DNA of 64,000 nucleotides, from the NCBI GenBank assembly GCA_023512345.1, contig JAILZT010000011.1, positions 62,001-126,000 of the forward strand. The letters are read 5' to 3'. The stretch's first letter is position 1. Each line of letters starts with the position of its first letter. Of the stretch, positions 15,654-25,489 are shown one piece after another. The translations under genes and the position numbers were made by a program. This stretch comes from Paenibacillus sp. GTDB taxonomy: Bacteria; Bacillota; Bacilli; Paenibacillales; Paenibacillaceae. The notes under the pieces are model-generated. The model worked only from the letters and a program-made list of their open reading frames with translations. It was not told the origin of the DNA and did not search any database.

Positions 15654-16277
15654 TTATCCAATCAGGCAGGTACCCATCAGAGTATCGCCCCAATACAGCT
15701 CGAATGAATCGCCTGAAACCGTAGGACCTACACCTTCTGGAGTTCCTGTAAATATAACATCACCTTTGCCAAGTCCATAGCGCGCTGCGATAAAATCCAC
15801 TATTTTTTGAAGGGAGAAGATCATATTTTTCACATTACCGCGCTGTACCTCAACTCCGTTTTTCAGAACCGTAAAGTCAGTGGCTTCCAACTCATCCTTA
15901 TCTGGAAAAGCAATATAAGGTGTTAGCGGGGCAGCGTTTTTGAAGCCTTTGGCTGCGGTCCAAGGAAGTCCCTTCTTTTGCAGATCGTTATGAACATCAC
16001 GCAGTGTAAAATCCAACCCCAGCGCCATAACGTCAACGAGTTCCTCTACACTTATTCCTGGAACATAATCACGTGCGATACGCAGAACCAGCTCTCCTTC
16101 ATAATGAACCTGTCCCGCATCCTTCGGAAGATGAATAATCGCCTTGTCGAGGGGAACAGCCGCATGTGAGGGCTTCATGAAAATCAGTGGCTCCACCGGT
16201 ACTTTATTGCCCAATTCCTCCGCGTGCAGTTTGTAGTTACGTCCAACACAGTATAAGTTATTAACAGTTGCGCTCAC
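15654..16277 (-). CDS. Fumarylacetoacetate hydrolase family protein
   Basis: A 207-residue, single-domain member of the FAH superfamily, which includes hydrolases, decarboxylases and isomerases acting on 2-keto or acylpyruvate substrates with a divalent metal. Motifs in order: YCVGRNYKLHAEELG, PLIFMKPSHA, VHYEGELVLRI (metal-binding Glu-x-Glu), LDFTLRD and GDVIFTGTPEGVGP. The start is a GTG. Bacillus YisK of the same family decarboxylates oxaloacetate, but substrate cannot be told from sequence. The GDPD gene ends 35 bp upstream on the same strand, so co-transcription is likely. Confidence 0.9.
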   Translation of the reverse strand: MSATVNNLYCVGRNYKLHAEELGNKVPVEPLIFMKPSHAAVPLDKAIIHLPKDAGQVHYEGELVLRIARDYVPGISVEELVDVMALGLDFTLRDVHNDLQKKGLPWTAAKGFKNAAPLTPYIAFPDKDELEATDFTVLKNGVEVQRGNVKNMIFSLQKIVDFIAARYGLGKGDVIFTGTPEGVGPTVSGDSFELYWGDTLMGTCLIG

Positions 16278-16312
16278 TTACGCATCAGCCTCTTTCCCGT
16301 CGATTTATAATA

Positions 16313-17047
16313 TTATACTCCCAAAAACGTATCGCCCCAAATATCCGGACGGTTCGTACAAATCATTATATCAGAATGCATATCTGCGACGCGACGCATC
16401 TCTTTGGCTTTATCCACCGTCCAGGCCATAACCTTCACTCCCTGCTCTGTAAGAAGCTTAGCCAAACTTGGATTCAGACGTGTAAAGCTAATGGATAGGA
16501 ACGAACAGCCCAGCTCCTTAACCCTCATAGCAGGATCTCCTGATCTGGAATCATAGATAAGCCCTGTTTTATAGCGGGGATCTACTTCTTTAACTCTTTG
16601 TAAAGCCCCCGCCTCGAACGAGGTAAGTACAACTTCATCTCGCATACCTTTTGAGGATATAAGGTCTGTAACTGTCTTTTCGATACCCGGATATAGATTA
16701 CCTACAGTCTTAAGCTCGATGTTCAGATGCAATCTGCCTTTAGCCAGATCCAGAACCTGTTCAAGAGAAGGAACCCTTTCTCCTCTAAAAGCACGGCCTT
16801 TCCAGCTTCCGGCATCCAGCCGCTTCATAGGCTCCCAGTCCATATCCTTGACCTTCCCATGTCCGTTCGTTGTTCGATCTAGACTGTAGTCGTGAATGAC
16901 GACGGGTACACCATCTTTAGAAAGTTGAACATCGATCTCCATCCAGCGGACATAAGGCAAGGCGATAGCCATTCGGACGGCTGCCAATGTATTCTCGGGT
17001 GCTTTCCCGGAAAATCCACGATGGGCAACGCACATATTTTTAATCAT
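16313..17047 (-). CDS. Glycerophosphodiester phosphodiesterase
   Basis: A 244-residue cytoplasmic GDPD-domain enzyme that hydrolyses glycerophosphodiesters to glycerol 3-phosphate and an alcohol. Active-site residues are visible: AHRGFSGKAPENT (His and Arg), WMEIDVQLSKDG (metal-binding Glu and Asp) and VIHDYSLDRTTNG (second His). No signal peptide is present, unlike GlpQ. The ATG at 17047 has AGGGGG six to seven bases upstream; the alternative GTG at 17074 would overlap the preceding gene and has no better site. Confidence 0.93.
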   Translation of the reverse strand: MIKNMCVAHRGFSGKAPENTLAAVRMAIALPYVRWMEIDVQLSKDGVPVVIHDYSLDRTTNGHGKVKDMDWEPMKRLDAGSWKGRAFRGERVPSLEQVLDLAKGRLHLNIELKTVGNLYPGIEKTVTDLISSKGMRDEVVLTSFEAGALQRVKEVDPRYKTGLIYDSRSGDPAMRVKELGCSFLSISFTRLNPSLAKLLTEQGVKVMAWTVDKAKEMRRVADMHSDIMICTNRPDIWGDTFLGV

Positions 17048-17070
17048 AAGGAACCCCCTGCCCGTAATGA

Positions 17071-18414
17071 TCACTCTGAGGATTGCACAACCTTACCTTC
17101 ACTATCAATTGTAATGAGGCCCCATGACAAGGATTCGACTTTTCTGAAAAGCATTTGGCCCGCTTCAGGATTCATAGGAACAGGCTGGCCCAGCTCCGCA
17201 TCAAAGGGCTTCAACTGTATGGAGCATTGACTCTTAATATTGCATTCGGCCTGAAACACAGCGGTCTCCCATGTAGCTGGAGTTTTGGATCTGGTGAAGA
17301 TAAAATTCCCTGTACTGTAGGCAATCCACTTGCCCTTATAAGGTTCAATACCTTGGAGAACATGGGGGTGGCCCCCGATCACCAAATCCGCGCCTGCATC
17401 AATAAAGCTGTGTCCGAGTGATTGCTGCTTAGCATCAGCTTGACTTGCACGCTCTGTTCCCCAATGAACAATCACGACTACTAAATCAGCTTGCTTCTTG
17501 GCCTCGGTTATGGCTTTTAGACCTTTCTCACTGTCATAGACGGAAGCTACCCCCGGTTTATTCTTCGTGGCTTGCCAGTCGGAATGTGGTATCACCCGAG
17601 TAAAGCCCAAGACAGCAATCTTAATACCCTTACGCTCAAAATACTGGGCGGTATAAGCGGATTCCTCATTTATTCCTGCTCCAACATGTGGAATTCCTCT
17701 TGATTCCAGATTACTTAGCGTGTCCCGCAAACCCTGCTCGCCCTGATCAAGTGTGTGATTATTAGCCAGATTAACAGCATCTATTCCAGCTGCCTTCAAT
17801 CCATCCAGTGCCTCAGGAGGGGATTTGAACACAAACTGCTTGTTGTCAGCCCCCACTCCCCCCTCAGTTACCGGCGTTTCTAGATTAACAATGGACAAAT
17901 CATCCTGTGTGAATAACCCATTAAGCTGAGCATAGGGATAGTCGTAACCCGTCTGCTTCAAAAGCTCCCCAACCTTACCGGCGAAAATCACATCCCCGCC
18001 AAAGCTTAATTTCACTATTTCTCCTTCGGAATCTGCGTCTTGTGGTAACCCCGATATGGATCCACTGTCGGCAGGTTTAGTTGGTGAGGGTGAAGCTTCT
18101 ATTTCAGCTTTCGATGTTTCCACAGGCACCGGTTCAGCGGTAAATGTGGGTTCAATCGAGGCTTGCGGTGAGGATGTAGGAGCAGTTGTAGTCTCGGCTA
18201 CTGGCATCTTGCTGGCCTCCGGGGATGTTGTGGCGCTGCTCTGAGCCGCTGGAGGCGGAGTTGAGTTATTATGACTGCCTTCCATAAAAACATAAGATAA
18301 TATTGCAATGATCAACAATAGCAGGATTGAATTCATCCATACCCATACCCTTTTTGGGCGACGATGACCTGAGGCTTTTCTTTTGTCTCTTCTGCGAGAT
18401 CTCGGCGGGTACAT
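17071..18414 (-). CDS. CapA family (PgsA-like) poly-gamma-glutamate synthesis/cell-surface protein
   Basis: A 447-residue membrane-anchored protein. A basic N terminus (RSRRRDKRKASGHRRPKR) and one hydrophobic helix (residues 27-46) are followed by an 85-residue linker rich in Ser, Thr, Pro and Ala, then an extracellular metallophosphatase-fold domain with LSFGGDVIFAG, NLANNHTLDQGEQGL, VVIVHWGTE and LVIGGHPHVLQG. CapA/PgsA works in synthesis or export of poly-gamma-glutamate, but no capB/capC partners are nearby, so its role here is open. The Pro/Ser/Thr linker probably spans the cell wall. Confidence 0.9.
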   Translation of the reverse strand: MYPPRSRRRDKRKASGHRRPKRVWVWMNSILLLLIIAILSYVFMEGSHNNSTPPPAAQSSATTSPEASKMPVAETTTAPTSSPQASIEPTFTAEPVPVETSKAEIEASPSPTKPADSGSISGLPQDADSEGEIVKLSFGGDVIFAGKVGELLKQTGYDYPYAQLNGLFTQDDLSIVNLETPVTEGGVGADNKQFVFKSPPEALDGLKAAGIDAVNLANNHTLDQGEQGLRDTLSNLESRGIPHVGAGINEESAYTAQYFERKGIKIAVLGFTRVIPHSDWQATKNKPGVASVYDSEKGLKAITEAKKQADLVVVIVHWGTERASQADAKQQSLGHSFIDAGADLVIGGHPHVLQGIEPYKGKWIAYSTGNFIFTRSKTPATWETAVFQAECNIKSQCSIQLKPFDAELGQPVPMNPEAGQMLFRKVESLSWGLITIDSEGKVVQSSE

Positions 18415-18529
18415 GGTGTTCTGTAAACTCCTTTGCGGTTAAATTGTTTCTATTATAGCATATCGTGTACTATTCCCTCCAAAATGGTAGCTTGTCCGAT
18501 TGATAGATTATCTGAATCCATACAGCAAA

Positions 18530-18561
18530 AACGATGAAGCAAAAATATTCGCTTCACCGTT
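18530..18561 (-). terminator. Terminator of the haem operon
   Basis: Stem AACGATGAAGC / GCTTCACCGTT (18530-18540 and 18551-18561, one mismatch). On the minus strand it is followed by TTTTTG. Confidence 0.75.
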
Positions 18562-18589
18562 CATATACTCATTCTTTTTGGATAATATT

Positions 18590-20023
18590 CTACTTTTTTA
18601 ACGCTTGAGCAGCAGCCTCAGCGGTCAATTTGGCTTGCTTGATACAATCCGGCATACCAATACCGTCATATCCTGCACCAAAGGCATGTACACCAGGAAG
18701 GATAGCGCCGAGCTCATCCCGCAATCTGGCAATATTGCCGGGATGCCCTACTGGATACTGGGGCATGGAATGCCTCAGACGTGTGATCTCTGTGAAAAGA
18801 GGATTCGCGCTAATCCCCATAATCTCCCGAACATCTTTACGAACCAACTCTTCCAGTGCATCATCTGGGAGCTCTACATTCTGCTCATCTCCCGATCTCC
18901 CCACATAAAAACGAAGGAGCACCTTATCTTCCGGACTGGTATGCAGCCACTTGGTCGATGTCCATGTGCAGGCTGTAATGTTACGACCTTCTTTACGCGG
19001 GACTAAAAATCCAGAACCATCGTATTCGGTGGCTGTATCCTTTTTGGAGAAAGCCATCACAACGTTGGCAACGGATACATAGTTCACGGAATCTAGAGCC
19101 GAGACATCTACATGGGGACGCAGTAAATCAGCTGCGGCAAAGTTCGGAATAGTAATATATATATCATCCGCAGGTATTCTATCTCCGTTGTCAAGTTCAA
19201 CGTTATAACGAGGTTTTCCAGTGTCCTTATTAGCAATATCATCCATAATAGAAGTCGCAGAAACCCCAGTACGATATTCAACATCCTGGAGTTCATTAAT
19301 AAGTCCCTGAACCAGACTTTGGAGGCCTTGACGAAACGTCAAGAAGGCACTCTTTTTGGTCCCCGTATGCGTCTCTGCTGGCTTGCGTCCTGTAGTCATA
19401 CCGCGAATAAGACTTCCATACTTGCGCTCTACCTCACCAAATTGCGGAAAAGTAGCCTGCAGGCTGATCTTATTCATATCTCCGGCATATATACCCGCTA
19501 AAAGCGGCTCTGTCATATTCTCAAGTACTTCCGTTCCAAGACGGCGTTCAATTAATTGACCTAGAGATTCATCTTCCAAGCTTCTGCGTGGCGGAATGAC
19601 GTAATCCATCAATGCACGAACTTTTCCGCCAAAAGAGATAAGCCCGCTCTTCAGAAAAGGTCTAATCTCTGTGGGAATACCCAGTACAAGCCCGGCTGGC
19701 ATTGGATGGAGTTTGTTACGCTGCAATATATAGGTCTTCTTGGCATTGGGATTGGTAGTAACCAACTCGTGGTCTAACCCTAATTCCTTGGCTAGATCGA
19801 CCATAGCCGTTTTACGGGCTAGGAAGGAATCAGGCCCTTTTTCAATAACAAAACCCTCTCGGTGCAGCGTCTCGATTTTACCACCAAGTACTTTTTCTTT
19901 TTCCAGCACTATAATTTCAGGTTGAATGCCCGCTGATTTATAATATTTCCGGACATAGAAGGCCGCACTAAGACCGCTCAGCCCTCCGCCGATGATTACA
20001 ATTCTTCGTGTAGTACCTGTCAT
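18590..20023 (-). CDS. hemY: Protoporphyrinogen/coproporphyrinogen III oxidase
   Basis: A 477-residue FAD-dependent oxidase. The N-terminal dinucleotide-binding loop is IIGGGLSGLSAAFYV, followed by VLEKEKVLGGKIET, and the C terminus has the FAD-contact motif HAFGAGYDGIGMPDCIKQA. In Gram-positive bacteria HemY (CgoX) oxidises coproporphyrinogen III to coproporphyrin III, after which HemH inserts iron and HemQ decarboxylates. Its ATG overlaps the hemH stop by 4 bp, indicating translational coupling. Last gene of the hemE-hemH-hemY operon; HemQ is not in the window. Confidence 0.95.
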   Translation of the reverse strand: MTGTTRRIVIIGGGLSGLSAAFYVRKYYKSAGIQPEIIVLEKEKVLGGKIETLHREGFVIEKGPDSFLARKTAMVDLAKELGLDHELVTTNPNAKKTYILQRNKLHPMPAGLVLGIPTEIRPFLKSGLISFGGKVRALMDYVIPPRRSLEDESLGQLIERRLGTEVLENMTEPLLAGIYAGDMNKISLQATFPQFGEVERKYGSLIRGMTTGRKPAETHTGTKKSAFLTFRQGLQSLVQGLINELQDVEYRTGVSATSIMDDIANKDTGKPRYNVELDNGDRIPADDIYITIPNFAAADLLRPHVDVSALDSVNYVSVANVVMAFSKKDTATEYDGSGFLVPRKEGRNITACTWTSTKWLHTSPEDKVLLRFYVGRSGDEQNVELPDDALEELVRKDVREIMGISANPLFTEITRLRHSMPQYPVGHPGNIARLRDELGAILPGVHAFGAGYDGIGMPDCIKQAKLTAEAAAQALKK

Positions 20024-20985
20024 ATTGAACCCGTCTGCATTTGATTGTATCGTGTGCGCACCACACTGCTAAGTACAGACATATAAGCAGGGTCACTGTT
20101 CAGCGACTCAATTCGCATTAAGCGCATGTCCAATTCCCGGGCGATAGTCTGAGCCTCAATATCCAGATCATACAGCACTTCCAAATGATCGGATACAAAT
20201 CCTACAGGGGCTACCAGTACATCCTCAACTTGTTCTTTAGAAAGCTCACGAAGTGTATCCAGTACGTCCGGTCCCAGCCATGGCTCAGCTGTACGGCCTG
20301 CACTCTGCCAAGTGAACTGCCAAGAAGTGACACCCGCCTGTTTGGCTACAGCCTCAGAGGTTTCAAGAAGTTGGTCTCTATAAGGATCGCCCATAGCGAG
20401 TATACGCTCAGGCAGACTATGTGCACTGAATAGCACTCTTACCTCACTTCGCTTCGCACCAGCTTCTTCAAATTGATCCAGTCGGGCAGAGACCCGGCGA
20501 CTTAGCACATCAATGAGTTCAGGATGCAGATGATAGCTATTTACGAACTCCATTCGGATGCCGCATTCGTCTGCTTTTGCCTGTGCACGTTTGATATAGG
20601 TTCCTACACTCATGATCGAATAATGCGGGGCAAGAACGATACCTACGGCCTCAGTAATGCCATCTCTGGCCATGGCCTCCACACCGTCCTCTATGAAAGG
20701 ATTAGCATGCTTCAGTCCTTGGTAGCAGACAAACTCGACCGTGGTCTCTCCATTGTCTTTATTGAGAGCAGCCTCCAAACCTTCCACCTGACGGTCCGTA
20801 TTCTCGCGGAGCGGAAATACGCCTCCGACAATGGCTTCATAACGGTCTTTCAGTTCTTTAAGCTGCTCTGCGGTAGGCGGGTTGCCCCGCCGGATATGTG
20901 TATAATAAGCTTCCACGCCTTCTAAGCTCTCAGGAGTACCATAGGACATAACCAAAACGCCTACTTTTGTTGTCACAGTTTCCAT
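20020..20985 (-). CDS. hemH: Ferrochelatase (coproporphyrin ferrochelatase)
   Basis: A 321-residue monomeric ferrochelatase that inserts Fe2+ into coproporphyrin III in the Gram-positive pathway. The catalytic His is in LFSAHSLPERI and the conserved Glu in GFVSDHLEVLYDLD. No cysteine-ligated [2Fe-2S] tail is present, as in Bacillus. The ATG at 20985 has AAGGGG directly against it, which is too close; a GTG nine bases on (20976) has ideal spacing and may be the real start. It lies 27 bp after hemE. Confidence 0.95.
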   Translation of the reverse strand: METVTTKVGVLVMSYGTPESLEGVEAYYTHIRRGNPPTAEQLKELKDRYEAIVGGVFPLRENTDRQVEGLEAALNKDNGETTVEFVCYQGLKHANPFIEDGVEAMARDGITEAVGIVLAPHYSIMSVGTYIKRAQAKADECGIRMEFVNSYHLHPELIDVLSRRVSARLDQFEEAGAKRSEVRVLFSAHSLPERILAMGDPYRDQLLETSEAVAKQAGVTSWQFTWQSAGRTAEPWLGPDVLDTLRELSKEQVEDVLVAPVGFVSDHLEVLYDLDIEAQTIARELDMRLMRIESLNSDPAYMSVLSSVVRTRYNQMQTGSI

Positions 20986-21012
20986 CCCCTTTTATAGTTA
21001 GTCTAGGTATGT

Positions 21013-22074
21013 TCAGGAACGTGCTTTTACAGTTTCGTTAATAAGTCCATGCGAATATTCATGAATGTATTCAGTTAGTTCGCGCAATTTTTCAAGAGAG
21101 GCTTCAGGGAATAACCCATGTCCCAAATTAAATATATATCCGGGTTCTAGTGTGCCTTCATCAATCAAGGCCTTAGCACGGTCTTTGATTAAATCCATAG
21201 GGGCAGTTAGTAAGTAAGGATCCAAATTCCCTTGAACTGCAAATTTACCACCTGTTCTGCGTCGACCCTCACTAATACTGACGCGCCAATCCAGTCCAAT
21301 CACATCTGCCTGAAGGTTAGTCAGCGTAGGCAGCAATTCACCGGAACTCACACCTGGGAAATAGATCTTAGGCACATCCAGGTCTGATAATTCTCTAAAA
21401 ATCCGTGAAATCGTTGGCAACACATAGATCTCGAAATCCTGCGGCGCTAGTGCTCCTACCCAGCTATCGAACAGTTGAAATGCTTTACCTCCGCTTCGCA
21501 CGTGGCTGCGAAGATAAGTAATAATCATATCGCCCAGCTTATCCATCAGCATTTCCCACACACGGGGTTCGCTGTACATAAGCTGCTTGGTACGGATATA
21601 ACCTTTCGAAGGACGTCCCTCGATAAGATAACTGGCAATTGTAAACGGAGCCCCTGCGAAAGTAATCAGAGGTACATCTAACTCTTTATCAAGAAGCGCA
21701 ATTGTCTCCAAAATATGACCGAGATCGCCTTCTACATCTATGGGCCTTAGCTTCTCTACGTCTGCTGCAGAACGAATCGGGTTATGTATAACCGGACCGA
21801 TATCTTTGACGATGTCAAAATCAATGCCAATGGAAGCAACTGGATTCATGATATCTGAATACAAGATAGCGGCATCCACGCCTAACTTTTGGACAGGCAT
21901 CATGGTGATTTCAGCAGCCAGTTCTGGTTGCTTGCATATTTCCAGCAGCGTATACTTCTCTTTGATTTTGCGGTAGTCGGGATCATAACGGCCGGCTTGC
22001 CGCATATACCAAACGGGAACGTGCTCCGTCTCCTGCTTTCTGCAGGCACGGATAAAAGTGTCGTTGTAGGTCAT
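21013..22074 (-). CDS. hemE: Uroporphyrinogen decarboxylase
   Basis: Decarboxylates uroporphyrinogen III to coproporphyrinogen III in the cytoplasm. The 353-residue protein has the substrate-binding Arg motif VWYMRQAGRYDPDY, the catalytic Asp in AAILYSDIM, and GAPFTIASYLIEG. The ATG at 22074 is preceded by GGAGA at 8 nt; a longer frame to 22143 adds an unlikely basic stretch that would overlap the promoter. First gene of the hemE-hemH-hemY operon, preceded by its own promoter. Confidence 0.96.
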   Translation of the reverse strand: MTYNDTFIRACRKQETEHVPVWYMRQAGRYDPDYRKIKEKYTLLEICKQPELAAEITMMPVQKLGVDAAILYSDIMNPVASIGIDFDIVKDIGPVIHNPIRSAADVEKLRPIDVEGDLGHILETIALLDKELDVPLITFAGAPFTIASYLIEGRPSKGYIRTKQLMYSEPRVWEMLMDKLGDMIITYLRSHVRSGGKAFQLFDSWVGALAPQDFEIYVLPTISRIFRELSDLDVPKIYFPGVSSGELLPTLTNLQADVIGLDWRVSISEGRRRTGGKFAVQGNLDPYLLTAPMDLIKDRAKALIDEGTLEPGYIFNLGHGLFPEASLEKLRELTEYIHEYSHGLINETVKARS

Positions 22075-22114
22075 GATAAGATCTCCATTAAATTTGATTA
22101 ATTTCTTAATATAT

Positions 22115-22143
22115 ATTATGCCCCTTTTAAAAGTAAGTAACAA
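22115..22143 (-). promoter_or_regulatory. Promoter of the hem operon
   Basis: Minus strand TTGTTA (22143-22138), 17-bp spacer, CATAAT (22120-22115). It lies about 40 nt before the hemE start. Confidence 0.55.
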
Positions 22144-22195
22144 CCGTCACACTCCTAAGGGCAATGACAATCCTATGACAAAACTATGATATGTG

Positions 22196-22223
22196 TTGCA
22201 CGAAAACAGGAAAAAATTATGAT
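22196..22223 (+). promoter_or_regulatory. Candidate promoter of the MFS exporter gene
   Basis: TTGCAC (22196-22201), 16-bp spacer, TATGAT (22218-22223). A second possible -10, TATACT, overlaps. Confidence 0.45.
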
Positions 22224-22296
22224 ATACTGATAGAATGTCTACATTTCGTGAATAATAATTCATTGAATTCTTAAAGCTGAAAGGAAGTGAAGCACT

Positions 22297-23517
22297 TTGA
22301 AGAAATGGGAGACTTGGAAGGTCAACCTCATGGTGCTTTGGTTCGGCCAATTTCTAGTGAATGCTGGAATGACCATGATCACCCCTTTCTTGTCCCTTTA
22401 TCTTGCAAAAGATCTAGGTGTGCAGGGTGAACATGAGATCGGAATTTGGGCCGGATTGATTTTTGCAGCAAACTTCTTGACTGCTTTTCTGTTCCAGCCA
22501 TTATGGGGCAAGCTTGCCGACAAATACGGACGAAAAATCATGCTTTTGCGTTCCAGCTTCGGTATGGCGGTAGTTATTCTGCTAATGGGCTTTGCTCAGA
22601 CACCGATGCAATTACTGCTTCTGCGGTTGGTCAATGGAACCATAGCCGGGTTTAATCCCGCTTCGATCGCTCTCATCTCGGGTACAACTCCCAAACCCAG
22701 AATGGGCTTCGCGATGGGTCTTATGCAATCAGGCTCAGTAGCCGGTACCATCTTGGGACCGCTCATAGGTGGACTACTCGCAGACTCGATAGGATTCCGA
22801 CCCATTTTTTATGTAGTGGGTGCCTTATTGTTCGTAGCCTCCCTGTTGGCGCTGTTCCTGGTAAAAGAAAAGTTCGACCGGGTCGAAGCTTCCCATGTTC
22901 CCCAGCCGTCAGTACTGGCAGGCTTAAAGGAGCTGCTTAAGGTTCCCCAGCTTCCAGCATTATTCGGTGTAACCTTTCTGCTGCAGTTCGCTATGATAAG
23001 CCCTATGACACTGCTGCCCCTTTATGTAGAGAAGCTGCACGGTTCAGCAGTGAACATCGCTTTTTGGGCGGGCATGGTTAGTGCAGTTACCGGAGTGTCA
23101 AATATGTTGGCTTCTCCCGTTCTGGGTAAGCTAAGCGATAAGATTGGTGCTCATCGTATTTTGACATTTGCCCTAATAGGTGCTTCTGTGTTCCTAATCC
23201 CTCAGGCCTTTGTCACGAGTGTGTGGCAGCTTATTATTATCCGATTCATGATGGGCGTCTTTATGGGAGGTCTGCTCCCCAGTGTAAATGCGCTAATCCG
23301 TTCCTACACACCAGACGGCAAGGAAAGCCGGGCATTTGGCTTCAACAGCAGCACACTTGCGCTTGGTAACATGCTGGGAGCGATTATCGGCGGTTTCTTG
23401 TCAGGCTATATCGGAATAGAAGGTTTATTCATTATCTCTGGAATCTTACTGGTGATTAACACGATATGGGTTCGTCTAAAGCTATACAAAGAAACTACCC
23501 AACGATCCTTTCGGTGA
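22297..23517 (+). CDS. MFS multidrug exporter (DHA1 type)
   Basis: A 406-residue transporter with twelve hydrophobic helices. The helix 2-3 loop GKLADKYGRKIMLL is the MFS signature, and the helix 5 antiporter motif is represented by GSVAGTILGPLIGG, which marks drug/H+ antiporters. The C-terminal half has the matching loop GKLSDKIGAHR. Translation starts at a TTG with AAAGGAAG upstream. It is divergent from the hem operon. Drug range cannot be predicted. Confidence 0.9.
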   Translation: MKKWETWKVNLMVLWFGQFLVNAGMTMITPFLSLYLAKDLGVQGEHEIGIWAGLIFAANFLTAFLFQPLWGKLADKYGRKIMLLRSSFGMAVVILLMGFAQTPMQLLLLRLVNGTIAGFNPASIALISGTTPKPRMGFAMGLMQSGSVAGTILGPLIGGLLADSIGFRPIFYVVGALLFVASLLALFLVKEKFDRVEASHVPQPSVLAGLKELLKVPQLPALFGVTFLLQFAMISPMTLLPLYVEKLHGSAVNIAFWAGMVSAVTGVSNMLASPVLGKLSDKIGAHRILTFALIGASVFLIPQAFVTSVWQLIIIRFMMGVFMGGLLPSVNALIRSYTPDGKESRAFGFNSSTLALGNMLGAIIGGFLSGYIGIEGLFIISGILLVINTIWVRLKLYKETTQRSFR

Positions 23518-23545
23518 CGCCACTCCAAACGTTCACAACAGATAT

Positions 23546-24175
23546 TTACTTAACCATTGCTAAGGCAAGCCCGTCGTAGGCAGGCAGCAACGTACTAATC
23601 AGCCGCTCGTCGCTGGCGATCATTTCGTTAAATCGCCGCACTGCCAGAATGGCGGGGCCGTTCCTATCCATATTCAGTGTACGGCCTCGAAGGAAAATAT
23701 TATCACCAGCTATGATTGCACCAGGATTGGCCAGCTTGATGGCAAATTCCAGATAGTTCGGATAATTCTCTTTGTCGGCATCAATGAAAAAGAAATCAAA
23801 TTTCTGCCCTTCGGATTCCAAGATCTTCAGGCTATCCATTGCCGGTCCGATTCTGTACTCTACAGAATCGCCGAAGCCTGCCAGTTCCATATTCCGCCGG
23901 GCTACCGCCGCGTATTCAGGCTTAAGCTCCAGAGAGGTCAGCTTACCGCCGTTCGTGAACCCACGGGATAGGCAAATGCCGCTGTATCCGCCAAGAGCAC
24001 CGATTTCCAGTACGCTTGATGCACGCGAGAGCTTAACGAGCATGGACAATAGGCGGCCGTATCCCGGTTCTACGGAGACTTCAGGCATACCATGAGCAGC
24101 TATCGATTGTTTCACTTGAAGCAGAATTTCGTCCTCTGTATAGAGTTGTTCACTGTATTGTTCTTGGCTAAGCAT
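23546..24175 (-). CDS. O-methyltransferase (caffeoyl-CoA/catechol type)
   Basis: A 209-residue SAM-dependent methyltransferase of the Methyltransf_3 family, typically acting on catechol-like hydroxyls with a divalent metal. The SAM loop is VLEIGALGGYSGICLSRG; the acidic strand end is LTSLELKPEYAAVA; the metal-binding segment FFFIDADKENYPNYLE and DNIFLRG follow. AAGGAGA lies 8 nt before the ATG. No pathway neighbours give a substrate. Confidence 0.92.
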   Translation of the reverse strand: MLSQEQYSEQLYTEDEILLQVKQSIAAHGMPEVSVEPGYGRLLSMLVKLSRASSVLEIGALGGYSGICLSRGFTNGGKLTSLELKPEYAAVARRNMELAGFGDSVEYRIGPAMDSLKILESEGQKFDFFFIDADKENYPNYLEFAIKLANPGAIIAGDNIFLRGRTLNMDRNGPAILAVRRFNEMIASDERLISTLLPAYDGLALAMVK

Positions 24176-24330
24176 GTAATATCTCCTTTGTTAGTCCTTT
24201 CGAGCCCACTTAGGTGCAAGAGAGGGGGATTTTCTGGGAATGTCGTACATTGTGAAGTTCACCGCATTCCCCTATACTTGATTGTACTGGCTTTATGTAT
24301 TTATCTACAAGTAAAACGGAGTTGAGATCA

Positions 24331-25479
24331 ATGAGCAAATTACAATTAATCGCTACTGCCCCTATGGGTTTGGAAGCTGTCGTAGCACGTGAATTAAACG
24401 AACTGGGTTATGAGACCACGGTCGAGAACGGACGAGTACTGTTCAGCGGTGATTACATCGACATCTGCCGCTGTAATTTATGGCTGCGTACCTCGGACCG
24501 CGTACTAATTAAAATGGGGCAATTTCCCGCCAAAACCTTCGATGAACTCTTTGAGGGTGTAAAAGCATTACCCTGGGCAGATTGGATTCCTGAAAATGGT
24601 GAATTCCCTGTTGAGGGACGTTCACATAAGTCCCAGTTGACTAGCGTACCTGCTTGTCAAGGTATTGTCAAAAAAGCGGTTGTTGAGAAGCTGAAACTTT
24701 CCTACAACACTGAATGGTTCCCTGAAGACGGTCCACGCTACGTTATTGAAGTTATTCTTTTGAATGATATCGCGTTAATTACCTTAGACACAACTGGACC
24801 CGCACTTCACAAACGCGGTTACCGTAGACAATCGACAGAAGCCCCGCTTAAGGAAACTATGGCAGCTGCACTTATAAAACTCAGCCGCTGGAATGGCCAT
24901 CGCCCTTTGTACGACCCATGTTGTGGAACGGGTACACTGCTGATTGAAGCCGCTATGATTGCCTGGAATATTGCTCCTGGCCTACGGCGCTCGTTTCCAT
25001 CAGAGCATTGGCCTGTCATTCCTCGAGGCTCTTGGGAGGACGCACGCGAGGAAGCCTATGACGCTGTCCGCGATGATTATCCTCTGCAACTAACAGGCAC
25101 TGATATCGATCCTGAGGCTATTGAACTCGCAGAAGCTGCTGCCAAAAGCGCAGGTTTATCCGGTGAGATTACCTTTAAAGTTATCGCTGCCGCCAAGGCT
25201 AGACCTGAAGCGGAATATGGCTGTATTATTACCAACCCACCTTACGGTGAACGGATCAGTAATGACAAAGAAGTAGAAAAACTAACTCGCCAGTTCGGTG
25301 AAATGATGTTGTATCTGCCTACATGGTCATTCTTCGCCATTAGCCCGTACAAGGAGTTCGAACAGTATTACGGCCGAAAGGCAGACAAACGGCGTAAATT
25401 ATATAATGGCCGTATTGAGTGCCAGTTCTATCAGTACTTAGGTCCCCTGCCTCCAAGAAATCCTCAGCAAGATATTTAA
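24331..25479 (+). CDS. THUMP-domain class I RNA methyltransferase (RlmL/YpsC type)
   Basis: A 382-residue enzyme with an N-terminal THUMP RNA-binding region (about residues 5-160, including SHKSQLTSVPACQGIVKKA) and a C-terminal N-methyltransferase domain. The SAM loop is LYDPCCGTGTLLIEAA and the catalytic motif for exocyclic amino groups is NPPYGER. E. coli RlmL makes m2G2445 in 23S rRNA, and this is the likely activity. The ATG at 24331 has GGAG 9-10 nt upstream and opens with the family start MSKLQLIATAPMGLEAVV. Confidence 0.92.
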   Translation: MSKLQLIATAPMGLEAVVARELNELGYETTVENGRVLFSGDYIDICRCNLWLRTSDRVLIKMGQFPAKTFDELFEGVKALPWADWIPENGEFPVEGRSHKSQLTSVPACQGIVKKAVVEKLKLSYNTEWFPEDGPRYVIEVILLNDIALITLDTTGPALHKRGYRRQSTEAPLKETMAAALIKLSRWNGHRPLYDPCCGTGTLLIEAAMIAWNIAPGLRRSFPSEHWPVIPRGSWEDAREEAYDAVRDDYPLQLTGTDIDPEAIELAEAAAKSAGLSGEITFKVIAAAKARPEAEYGCIITNPPYGERISNDKEVEKLTRQFGEMMLYLPTWSFFAISPYKEFEQYYGRKADKRRKLYNGRIECQFYQYLGPLPPRNPQQDI

Positions 25480-25489
25480 TAAAAACTAG